NCBI RefSeq assembly: GCF_937921625.1
Contig: NZ_CAKZTI010000049.1
Span: 1 to 34,461, forward strand
Source: an uncultured Campylobacter sp.
GTDB taxonomy: Bacteria; Campylobacterota; Campylobacteria; Campylobacterales; Campylobacteraceae
DNA length: 34,461 nt
Direction of reading: 5' to 3'
The translations under genes were made by a program, and so were the position numbers. Position 1 is the stretch's first letter. Every line of letters begins with the position of its first letter. Below, in pieces: positions 8,304 to 15,565 of the stretch. The notes below the pieces were generated by a model that was given only the letters and a program-made list of their open reading frames with translations, searched no databases and was not told the origin of the DNA.

Positions 8304-8727
8304 TTTTCGTTCCTTTAAATTTTTTGCGTCGATACCCGCATTTTGCGGCAATGCTACAAGCAAAACCATAAATATTGCTGAAAATTTAATAGCACGCCCT
8401 GCTAGACTGCCTGCGATTAGCGATAAATTTTAAAATTTTACGCGCGAGCTGTACCTGCCGCTTTGTTTTAAATTTAGCCGCACAAAATTTTAAGCGGCAT
8501 AATTTTGATTCTTGCAGAGCAATTAAATTTTTATGTCTTAGAATTCTGCAGGTTACGCGAGTCGCGAATAAATACCGCTTAAATTTTAAATTTCAAGCGG
8601 GCTCACGCCTCAGAAGTTAAAATTTGCACTAATTTCATAAGCCGCGCTCAGGATACGGTTTTTAAAATTTCGGTGCTTGATAGTGCTCGTAATCGCGCTG
8701 TGTTTGCCATGAGCACATCCAAAAAGC
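8304..8727. other. Spacer with AAATTT-core inverted repeat
   Basis: 424 bp between the end of pgpA and the start of the hydrolase gene, both on the minus strand. No ORF is convincing. The main structure is the inverted repeat at 8575-8600. AAATTTTAAAATTT occurs near 8415. No obvious sigma-70 promoter for the hydrolase was identified. Confidence 0.5.
8575..8600. repeat. Inverted repeat with AAATTTTAAATTT core
   Basis: Arms CCGCTT and AAGCGG flank an A/T core, making a 26-bp near-perfect palindrome downstream of pgpA. It could form a hairpin in RNA from either strand, but it is not followed by a T-run, so its action as a terminator is uncertain. Confidence 0.5.
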
Positions 8728-9264
8728 TTAAAAAATCAATCCCGCGGCGCCGAACTTGACCCCTAAAGAGATAACTATCAAAACCCCAAGCCCCGCGAAA
8801 AAGCCCGCCAGCACGTCATCCAGCATCACGCCGAGCCCGCCTGGTACGTCGCGATCCACGCGCCCGATGATCGATGGCTTGCGGATGTCAAACGCCCTGA
8901 AAAACAGCAGTGCCAAAATCATCGCGACGATCGATATCCTGCTGCTCTCAAAGCCTGCGATCAGCTCCGGCAGCGGCAGCGAAAAGATCTCGCCCACGGG
9001 CGCTGCGACGCACATCGCGATCCACACCCCCACGACTTCGTCGATGACGATCTCGCTGTTATCGTGCGAGCAGGTCCGCTTCTCGTAATCGCCTACGATC
9101 TTAAGCGAGACGAAAAAGACGAGGCCGGCGCACAAAAACAGCGTCACCTCGCCCGCGAGCATCAAGACCGCCAGCCCCGCTATCCAGCCTGCGATGCTGC
9201 CCCAGGTGCCGGGCGCGGGCTTTAGCAGCCCCGCGCCGAAAAATGTAACGAAAATTTTATCCAT
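8728..9264 (-). CDS. pgpA: Phosphatidylglycerophosphatase A
   Basis: 178 residues. PgpA removes the phosphate from phosphatidylglycerophosphate to give phosphatidylglycerol, at the inner membrane. Family motifs are all present: PAPGTWGS (17-23), EIVIDEVVGVW (71-81), FRAFDIRKP (122-130) and the catalytic Asp-rich DRDVPGGLGVMLDDVLAG (137-154). About four hydrophobic helices are visible. The ATG at 9264 has AAAGGA upstream. In C. jejuni this gene likewise sits beyond the sulfurylase-like gene of the ispDF cluster (Cj1610). Here it is separated by an inflated 720-bp spacer. Confidence 0.95.
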   Translation of the reverse strand: MDKIFVTFFGAGLLKPAPGTWGSIAGWIAGLAVLMLAGEVTLFLCAGLVFFVSLKIVGDYEKRTCSHDNSEIVIDEVVGVWIAMCVAAPVGEIFSLPLPELIAGFESSRISIVAMILALLFFRAFDIRKPSIIGRVDRDVPGGLGVMLDDVLAGFFAGLGVLIVISLGVKFGAAGLIF

Positions 9265-9984
9265 AATTGTCCTTTTAAATTTTGCTTTTTAAAATTTTAC
9301 CGCTTATTTTAATTAGAGCATCTGCTCGCGCGAAAATTTTAAATTCGCCCACGTACAGAAATTTTAAATTTCGTTCGTGCATGTAAAATTAATTTGCCCA
9401 CCCGCACGAAATCAGTTCTACCCGCTCGTCACAAAAATTTCGCTCACTAACGTATGAATTTTAAAATTTTAAAATTTTGCTCGCCTGCGTGGAGATTTCA
9501 AACCCGTCCGCAAACGCACGGCATTTTGCGCGAGCGAGCAGTCATTGCGCTGCATCCGAGTTTTGCGCTGTAACTCGCAGCAACCGCTTAATTTTAAAAT
9601 TTTAAGCTCGCTTGCCGAAAACTTAAAATTTAGATCCGCTACACTGCTAATTACGCATATGCCGCGCCTTAAAATTTTAAATCCGCTTCGTCGCATGATT
9701 TTATTGCGTCGTTATAAATTTGCTACGAAGCCGAGTCTTTAAAATTTAAAGCTCGTTTTATCGCGCTGTTAATGCTTTAAAAATTTAGCTTCGTTGCGCC
9801 ACAAAATTTTACGCCAAATCTGCATTCGCCGCTCTTTATGCTATAAAATTCCGTGCAGTCCTTTCTTTCCGCACTATGAAATTTTACTTTACGTCTAGCC
9901 GCCGTAAATTCTAACGCCACGAAATTTTACCCTCTGCCTAGATGCCGCAAATTCCACATCATTTTTGCGTTGCGCCCTCAAACG
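9265..9984. repeat. RAATTY-dense spacer
   Basis: 720 bp without a convincing gene. By eye I count about 22 RAATTY hexamers (AAATTT, GAATTT, AAATTC), roughly one per 33 bp, with recurring contexts such as GAAATTTTAC (near 9878 and 9931) and runs like AATTTTAAAATTTTAAAATTTT near 9458. The units are separated by GC-rich stretches of 15-30 bp. It belongs to the same class as the array at 16678-17406. Confidence 0.65.
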
Positions 9985-11880
9985 CTACGTCTTTAGCGCG
10001 CTGGTTTGGTACAGCTGCATCAGCTGTTCGTAAAACTCGCTCTCGCCGTGGCTCTGCAAGATCCCGCTGTTTGGAAAAAGCTCGTCGTAGAGCTTTTGCA
10101 GATCTGAAAACCGCGCGGGAAAAAGCTCGCTTAAAATCATCGCCGAGATTTCCTTGCGCATAAAAATTGCGGGTGGCAAAATCCCCGCGCGCAGCAGAGC
10201 CTTGAGATTTTGCGCGCGGTAATGCACGTGATGATGAGCGCCGTGAGGGCAGTTTTTGGTGCTTACGAGCACCTTGCACTTCTCGCAATAGACGTATTCC
10301 GGCATAAGCAAAATCTCGATTTCGCCGCGCTTTTGATACTCGTCCAGCACCGAATGCACGCCGCCACCTTCGAAAAATAGCTCCATATTTGCGTGATTTT
10401 GCCCAAAAATTATTTTGTTTATACCTAAATTTTTCGCGATCGCGCACTGCAGGGCAGGCTTGTCGTCAAAAATTGCAAGCGAGCCCAGATCGATCATCAT
10501 AGCGCGTTGCGCGACCAAAAAATTCTGCAGTAAATAGCTTAGCGTTTTTTTGCGTAGCTCGTAGGGCAGGGCATCCGCGCTGCTCGTGCCGGTTAAAAAA
10601 ATCACCACGAAATCCGCCTTATCGATCATATGCCTAATCAGCCGCTCATGCACGCGGTGGATCGGATCGGCGCAGGTAAAAAACGCTGAAATTTTAGGCG
10701 CGGCAAGCGAGCTTGCGACTTTTTTTATGCGCGCGATTTGCTCTGCAAGACCATTTTTTAGCAGCGTGATGCGCCCCTGCACCGCAGTTTGCTCTGCGTA
10801 CGCGTTTTGAAACACCGAGTCTGCGACCTCGCTTGCGCTTGGGGCATAAACGTCGCTAACGTCTATGCGCGCTACAAGCTCGCAAGAAGCGGGATTTTTG
10901 ATGAAATTTTCAGTGGAATTTGAGATAAAATTTCCCACCGAATTTGCTACGGATTTTGTATCTGTGCTGCAAACGCGATTGAGTGCGGAATTTTCGGCAA
11001 AGCTCTGCGCGGAATTTACCGCAGATTTTTCACTGGAGCTTTTCTCCGAATCCAAAGCGGCGTTGTTTGCAGATTTTACATCTGTGCTGCGAGTAAAAGT
11101 TTGATCATGGCACGCGGCAAGGCTTTCTATATGGTCTAAGCCCTCGCTTGTGGCGTTTATAGCGCTTTGCGCACTTGCAGTGCGCGCAAAATCCGTGCCG
11201 CTTTTCGCAAAACTCTGCTCGTTTTGCGCCGCGGCAGAAACTCCATCCTGCAAGTTGCGCGATTCTTTAGCTAGCAAATACGCACCACTTTCGCCGCTAA
11301 GCGAATTTTTGGCGCGTTCGGCTATGCCGTCCTTGCGGAGATAAAGCTCTAAAATATCGCCCTTTTTTGCGTCCGCGCAAGAAAAAACGAAATTTATGCC
11401 GCATACGCTAAGCTTGCTTGGGCGCAGTAGCTCGCAGCTCTTGCCGAAAGCGCCGTTTGCGAGCAGGCTCAAGACGTTTAGGTCGGAGCGCGAGATCACT
11501 ATCTTGCGGATTTGCGTTGCGCCATTATTTGTGCCTTTGCTCTCGCTTCCGACTTGCTCTGCTTTTAAATTTCTTGCCGCGTCCTTAGCTCGCGCCTCGT
11601 CTTTTCTGGCATTACTAGCTTTTGACATTTTTAAATTCCGCATTGTTTTTAAATCACGCTTTGCTTTTGAGTTCTGTGATGCTTTTAAATTTTGCTTCGC
11701 TTCTAAATTCTGCGCCGCGTCACTCGAAGCTTTTGCGATGTTTAGAGGTTTTGTGCCGCTTGAAATCCCTTCGCTTTCAAGCGGTTTTATTTCGTTTAAA
11801 TTGCCGGTATCGCGTGAAATTTCTGTCCCGTCTGCGATCCATGCCGAGCGCGCGCGGCTATTTTTTTCTTGCGATGCCAT
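9985..11880 (-). CDS. Sulfate adenylyltransferase-like protein (Cj1609 type) with large low-complexity insertions
   Basis: 631 residues from the ATG at 11880, chosen because AGGAAAAAAT precedes it; an ATG at 11922 is possible. The C-terminal half is ATP-sulfurylase-like: ISAFFTCADPIHRVHERLIRH (about 397-417, with the nucleotide-binding HxxH-like HRVHE) and a Cys cluster CEKC...NCPHG (532-547) followed by LLRAGILPPAIF. An N-terminal pseudo-PUA-like segment (IRKIVISRSDLNVLSLLANG, about 124-143) is also visible. The odd parts are residues 1-120, rich in repeated NLKA units, and about 187-331, a Ser/Ala/Asn/Thr-rich stretch that splits the N-terminal domain. Downstream in the ispDF-regulator operon, it overlaps the regulator gene by 23 bases. 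The real substrate is unproven, since no other sulfate-assimilation gene is nearby. Confidence 0.85.
   Translation of the reverse strand: MASQEKNSRARSAWIADGTEISRDTGNLNEIKPLESEGISSGTKPLNIAKASSDAAQNLEAKQNLKASQNSKAKRDLKTMRNLKMSKASNARKDEARAKDAARNLKAEQVGSESKGTNNGATQIRKIVISRSDLNVLSLLANGAFGKSCELLRPSKLSVCGINFVFSCADAKKGDILELYLRKDGIAERAKNSLSGESGAYLLAKESRNLQDGVSAAAQNEQSFAKSGTDFARTASAQSAINATSEGLDHIESLAACHDQTFTRSTDVKSANNAALDSEKSSSEKSAVNSAQSFAENSALNRVCSTDTKSVANSVGNFISNSTENFIKNPASCELVARIDVSDVYAPSASEVADSVFQNAYAEQTAVQGRITLLKNGLAEQIARIKKVASSLAAPKISAFFTCADPIHRVHERLIRHMIDKADFVVIFLTGTSSADALPYELRKKTLSYLLQNFLVAQRAMMIDLGSLAIFDDKPALQCAIAKNLGINKIIFGQNHANMELFFEGGGVHSVLDEYQKRGEIEILLMPEYVYCEKCKVLVSTKNCPHGAHHHVHYRAQNLKALLRAGILPPAIFMRKEISAMILSELFPARFSDLQKLYDELFPNSGILQSHGESEFYEQLMQLYQTSALKT
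10888..11322 (-). repeat. In-frame low-complexity insertion in the sulfurylase-like gene
   Basis: About 145 codons (residues 187-331 of the chosen start) of Ser/Ala/Asn/Thr/Glu-rich sequence with loose internal repeats: SAQSFAENSA, SANNAALDSE, NFISNSTENF. It lies between two segments that look like one interrupted N-terminal domain. The boundaries are judged by composition and are approximate. Confidence 0.6.
11623..11712 (-). repeat. 18-nt tandem repeat, five copies, coding
   Basis: Residues 57-86 of the sulfurylase-like protein are five six-residue units QNLEAK, QNLKAS, QNSKAK, RDLKTM, RNLKMS. In DNA each unit is an 18-mer of the type CAGAATTTAAAAGC. A related NLKA unit recurs about 20 codons further on. 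The unit again carries the GAATTT/AAATTT core. Confidence 0.8.
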
Positions 11881-12721
11881 ATTTTTTCCTTTTCTCCCAA
11901 AGCGATTTTCGAGAAATCCCAAGTGCCGCCGCCAGATCGGAGTCGAAATACTCGTCTTGGTGCGCTACGATCGTGAGCTTTACGTATTCTTCGATGCTTA
12001 AAATTTCACTGCGTTCTTTGCTGCTGCCAAGCGTAATTTCGTCGTTAAAGCCCTTTTGCGCGCCGATGGATCCGGCAATTAGGCGCATGGATTTGGTTTT
12101 GCTTATAAATTTTTCCTTCTGCGCGCCGCTTAGGCTATCGAAATCTGGTGCGTAAAAAATCTCCGCGCCGCGTTCTAGCAGCTCAGGGCCTTGTGCGGAT
12201 AGAATTTTAAGGCGCGATTTTAGCGCAAGCGCGATCTTAAATACCGCCGCAGCCCGCGCTGCCGCATCACCGCGCAAAAGAAGCGGGAATTTTATCTGCG
12301 CTAAACGCGCGGGCGGTATCTCGCACAAAAGGGAGGCCTCTTTAAGCAGCGCCTCGTAGGCTTCGTTTTGCGATTTTAGCGAGCGAAACTGCGCGTAATG
12401 CTCGATCTTTTTGATGAGCTCCTCTATCATAAAAGGCTTTTGGATATAATCCGTCGCGCCCGCTTTTACGGGGTTTAGCACCGTTTCGCTATCGACGTAA
12501 GCGACCATCAAAATTATGATCGAGCGCCTAAATTTCTCGATCAGCGGATAAAAGCTCGCGCCGCTCCAGCTCGTAGAGAGCAGCACCGCCTCAAACTCCT
12601 CCGTAAGGCCCGCCGCGGTCGCCAAACTCGCCGCGTTAGTGCATTCATGCCCCAGCGCGCCGAGTTTGTTTGCGATACTTTGAGCAAGATAGCTTTCGCT
12701 CTCGATTATTAAAATTTTCAT
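11858..12721 (-). CDS. HP1021/Cj1608-type orphan response regulator
   Basis: 287 residues. An N-terminal receiver domain (MKILIIESES to about 115) has the conserved Lys in YIQKPF (Lys95), but the phospho-acceptor Asp is replaced: where LLD is expected the sequence reads VLLSTSW (Ser49). It is therefore an atypical receiver that cannot be phosphorylated conventionally. The C-terminus (about 240-287) is a Fis-like helix-turn-helix, AALGISRKSLWEKRKKYGI. Known homologues HP1021 and Cj1608 are orphan regulators tied to oriC binding and redox or metabolic control. The position next to ispDF is the same in H. pylori and C. jejuni. It overlaps ispDF by ATGA (12718-12721), so the two are co-translated. 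Confidence 0.88.
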   Translation of the reverse strand: MKILIIESESYLAQSIANKLGALGHECTNAASLATAAGLTEEFEAVLLSTSWSGASFYPLIEKFRRSIIILMVAYVDSETVLNPVKAGATDYIQKPFMIEELIKKIEHYAQFRSLKSQNEAYEALLKEASLLCEIPPARLAQIKFPLLLRGDAAARAAAVFKIALALKSRLKILSAQGPELLERGAEIFYAPDFDSLSGAQKEKFISKTKSMRLIAGSIGAQKGFNDEITLGSSKERSEILSIEEYVKLTIVAHQDEYFDSDLAAALGISRKSLWEKRKKYGIARKK

Positions 12722-14040
12722 ACGTCCTGCGCCTTTGCTGCGTACTTTTGCCAGTCGTAAAATTTCAAACTCACCGCAGCCTGCGCGGCGATGCCTTCGC
12801 TTCTGCCTGTAAATCCCAGCCCTTCGGTCGTAGTCGCTTTGACATTGACGCGGGCACAGTTTAAAATTTCGCTTAAAATCTCTTGTATCTGTGCTTTGTA
12901 GGCGCCGATCTTCGGGCGTTGCGCGATGATCGTAATATCGGCGTTTACGAGCTCGTAGCCGTAGCCTCTGACGCGCCGCATTACCTTTCGTAACAGTTCC
13001 TTGCTATCCGCACCTTTAAATTTGACGTCGCTATCGGGGAAAAGTTCGCCGATGTCGCCCAGCATCGCTGCGCCGCAAATAGCGTCGATTAGGGCGTGGA
13101 TTGCTACGTCGCCGTCGCTGTGCGCGATCAGCGCGAATTCGCACGGGATCTGTACGCCGCCGAGCACGATGCCCGCGCCTTTTTCAAGCGCATGCACGTC
13201 GTAACCCGTACCGCAAAAGATATCGTGCGAGCAGGGTTTTAAATTTAGCGCCGCCAGATCGCTTGCGCGCGTGATCTTAAGCGCGCCCACTTCGCCTTTT
13301 ATAAACTCCAACCGTCCGCCCGCGCTACCGACTGCTGCGCTGTCGTCGGTAAAAATTTCGCTTCCTTCAAGCGCCTTTTTAAGTAGCGCCGTGCGCGAAA
13401 GCTGCGGCGTTTGGATGAGGCGCAGCTCCTCTCGCTCCACAATGCGCTCGCCGAGATAGGTCGTGTCGTTTACGCCAAGATAGGGGCTGATACAGTCCGC
13501 GCTGCCTAAATTTCGTATCAGCGAGGAGATCAGCCCTGGCGAAATTTGCGCGCGGGCTACGTCGCTTACGAGCACGAGCTCGCTCTCTACGAGCCGCAGC
13601 GCGTTTTTTAGCGAGCTTTGGCGATTTGCGCCGCCGGGGGCGAAGTGAAATTTTAAATTTGCAGAGCCGCATTCATCTGCACCGCATTCGACTTGAGCTT
13701 TAAAATTTTCCGCGCCCCGCGGCTTGCTTGCGTCGTTTAGATCGTCTGCGCCGCATTCGACCTCGTCCTGCTCGCTTTGAAATTTATACTCGCTCGTGTC
13801 GCACTCTGCACTTCCTCTGCGCTCAGAGGCCAAGCTGCACGCATAAAGGCGCTCGCAATAGCTCACGTCCTCCTCGTTTACGGCGATTATGATTTTTTTA
13901 AATGGGTGCGCCCGCGCGATATTTTGCGCGACGTATTGCCAAAGCGGCAGCTCGCCTACGCGCAGCCACTGCTTTTTGACGGGGAGACCAAACCTGCTCG
14001 AATCGCCCGCAGCGAGCAAAATCAGCGATATATCTTTCAA
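12718..14040 (-). CDS. ispDF: Bifunctional IspD-IspF isoprenoid biosynthesis enzyme
   Basis: 440 residues. This is the epsilonproteobacterial fusion that performs two steps of the MEP pathway: 2-C-methyl-erythritol 4-phosphate cytidylyltransferase (N-terminus) and MECDP synthase (C-terminus). IspD motif: LLAAGDSSRFGLPVKKQW (8-25). IspF motifs: GYDVHAL with metal ligands Asp281 and His283, HSDGDVAIHA with His315, and the GLGFTGR stretch near 407-413. Residues about 66-131 are an insertion rich in Glu/Asp/Ala, with the hexapeptide VECGAD occurring twice, which makes the protein longer than usual (about 370-ish residues expected). The ATG follows CAAGGATAAAAT. First gene of the operon running to the sulfurylase-like gene. 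Confidence 0.95.
   Translation of the reverse strand: MKDISLILLAAGDSSRFGLPVKKQWLRVGELPLWQYVAQNIARAHPFKKIIIAVNEEDVSYCERLYACSLASERRGSAECDTSEYKFQSEQDEVECGADDLNDASKPRGAENFKAQVECGADECGSANLKFHFAPGGANRQSSLKNALRLVESELVLVSDVARAQISPGLISSLIRNLGSADCISPYLGVNDTTYLGERIVEREELRLIQTPQLSRTALLKKALEGSEIFTDDSAAVGSAGGRLEFIKGEVGALKITRASDLAALNLKPCSHDIFCGTGYDVHALEKGAGIVLGGVQIPCEFALIAHSDGDVAIHALIDAICGAAMLGDIGELFPDSDVKFKGADSKELLRKVMRRVRGYGYELVNADITIIAQRPKIGAYKAQIQEILSEILNCARVNVKATTTEGLGFTGRSEGIAAQAAVSLKFYDWQKYAAKAQDV
13648..13845 (-). repeat. In-frame low-complexity insertion in ispDF
   Basis: Encodes residues 66-131, between IAVNEEDVSYCERLY and the conserved GGANRQSSLKNAL of IspD. It includes a near-duplicate around 13676-13695 and 13748-13766 (both GCATTCGAC-containing), giving the repeated VECGAD peptide. 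AAATTT cores occur at 13650-13661 and near 13780. Edges are approximate. Confidence 0.6.
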
Positions 14041-14257
14041 ATTTTATCCTTGAAATTTTGTTACGAAATTATACGTATTAAAAATGAAAGCAAAATTAAT
14101 CGCGGCTTGCGCACTGAAATATCTTAATCTTAGGCGTAAATTTACACGGCGCGGCGGTAAAATTTCATCCTGCGTTACGAAAATAAACGGCAAAAGAAAA
14201 GTAAGGATTAATGAAATTTGTTATATTATACGCGCATTTTTAAGAAGCGAGGCGAAA
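14041..14257. promoter_or_regulatory. Divergent promoter region ispDF / thiC
   Basis: Minus strand: TATAAT at 14073-14068, about 28 bases before the ispDF ATG. Plus strand: TTTGTTATATTATACG (14217-14232) holds an extended -10-like element about 27 bases before the thiC ATG. I searched for a TPP riboswitch (CUGAGA and the ACCUGAUCUGG-type arm) and found none, so thiC appears not to be controlled by a THI-box here. A 10-codon ORF (14211-14243) after AAGGA lies in front of thiC. It overlaps the -10 region, so it is unlikely to be transcribed intact. Confidence 0.55.
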
Positions 14258-15565
14258 ATGACCGAAAGCTGCGTATCACAGATCTATTTTGCAAAAAAAG
14301 GCGAGCCGACGCCGCAGATGAGAGAGGTCGCGCAAAGCGAGCGCATGGACGTGCGGGCCTTGTGTGATCTGATCGCGCAAGGAAGAGCGATCATCCCCGC
14401 AAACGTTAATCATAAAAGCCTAAAACCCATCGGTATCGGGCGCGCGCTGCGGTGCAAGATCAACGCAAACATCGGCTCTTCGGGCACGACGAGCGATATC
14501 GAGGGCGAGCTGGAAAAGCTTGAGGCTTGCTTAAAGTACGGCGCCGATACGGTGATGGATCTGAGTACGGGCGGCGATCTTGACGAGATCCGCGCCGCGA
14601 TAATCGAGCGCTCGCCCGTACCCATAGGCACGGTGCCGATCTATCAGATGATCCATGAGCTGGGCGATATTAAAAATTTAAAAACGAGCGCTATTCTTAA
14701 CGCGATCGAGAAGCAGGCGCGGCAGGGAGTGGATTATTTCACGATCCACGCGGGCTTTAAGCTCGAGTTTATGCCGCTGCTATCCCGTCGCAAGATGGGC
14801 ATCGTAAGCAGAGGCGGCTCGCTAATAGCGTCGTGGATGATGAAATTTCACAAGCAAAACCCCTTCTACGAAGCGTTTGATGAAATTTGCGATATCTGCG
14901 CCGCCTACGACGTATCGCTATCTCTAGGCGACGGCTTGCGCCCGGGTTGCTTATACGACGCGACCGATAGGGCGCAGCTTAACGAGCTTGAAATTTTAGG
15001 CGAGCTAGCCCTGCGCGCGAATGAAAAAAATGTGCAGGTGATGATCGAGGGTCCGGGACACATTCCGTTTAATGAGATCGAGCTTAATATGCAGCTAGAG
15101 CGCAAGCTCTGCCGCGACGCGCCGTTTTACGTGCTGGGGCCGCTTCCGACCGACATCGGCGCGGGCTACGATCACATCAGTTCGGCTATCGGCGGGACGA
15201 TGGCTGCGTATTGCGGCGCCAGCATGCTCTGCTACGTAACGCCGAAGGAGCATCTGGGGCTTCCCAATGCAAAAGACGTCAGAGAGGGCATCATCGCGCA
15301 CAAAATCGCCGCTCACGCCGCGGACGTCGCGCTAGGCAAAGCGGGCGCGATAGAGCGCGATCACGCGATGAGCGATGCGAGGTATAATTTTGATTGGAAC
15401 AGGCAGTTTGAGCTTAGCTTCGATCCTGCGCATGCGCGCGAACTGCACGACGAGAGCTTGGGCGATGAAATTTACAAAGGCGCGGAGTTTTGCTCGATGT
15501 GCGGACCGAAATTTTGCGCATATAAAATCAGTAGAAATTTAACCGAAAATAAGGAGAAAGAATGA
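14258..15565 (+). CDS. thiC: Phosphomethylpyrimidine synthase
   Basis: 435 residues from ATG 14258 (GCGAGGCGAAA upstream). The frame is open for 58 more codons upstream, but those residues are basic and not ThiC-like. ThiC is a radical-SAM enzyme that converts aminoimidazole ribotide to hydroxymethylpyrimidine phosphate. Visible: NANIGSSGTTSDIEGELEKL, MDLSTGGDL, IHAGF, SRGGSLIASWM, EGPGHIPFNEI, GPLPTDIGAGYDHISSAIG, and the C-terminal CX2CX4C cluster site CSMCGPKFC (Cys412, 415, 420). It supplies the pyrimidine half of thiamine, complementing the thiazole genes 9-16 kb downstream. Translationally coupled to mrp by ATGA at 15562-15565. Confidence 0.97.
   Translation: MTESCVSQIYFAKKGEPTPQMREVAQSERMDVRALCDLIAQGRAIIPANVNHKSLKPIGIGRALRCKINANIGSSGTTSDIEGELEKLEACLKYGADTVMDLSTGGDLDEIRAAIIERSPVPIGTVPIYQMIHELGDIKNLKTSAILNAIEKQARQGVDYFTIHAGFKLEFMPLLSRRKMGIVSRGGSLIASWMMKFHKQNPFYEAFDEICDICAAYDVSLSLGDGLRPGCLYDATDRAQLNELEILGELALRANEKNVQVMIEGPGHIPFNEIELNMQLERKLCRDAPFYVLGPLPTDIGAGYDHISSAIGGTMAAYCGASMLCYVTPKEHLGLPNAKDVREGIIAHKIAAHAADVALGKAGAIERDHAMSDARYNFDWNRQFELSFDPAHARELHDESLGDEIYKGAEFCSMCGPKFCAYKISRNLTENKEKE

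Noticed and set aside
11858..11922. Upstream ATG (11922) as start of the sulfurylase-like protein
   Set aside because: It lies deeper inside the regulator gene without a clear ribosome-binding site, while ATG 11880 has AGGAAAAAAT at good spacing. It cannot be fully excluded.
14211..14243. Ten-codon ORF with AAGGA site in front of thiC
   Set aside because: It overlaps the likely -10 element of the thiC promoter, so it would not be transcribed whole, and it shows no leader-peptide logic.
14041..14257. TPP riboswitch upstream of thiC
   Set aside because: No CUGAGA or ACCUGAUCUGG-like arm is present, and the leader from the best -10 element to the start codon is too short for the full structure.
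14084..14257. 58-residue N-terminal extension of ThiC
   Set aside because: The residues are basic and unlike ThiC. The promoter lies inside this stretch, and ATG 14258 fits the normal family start.
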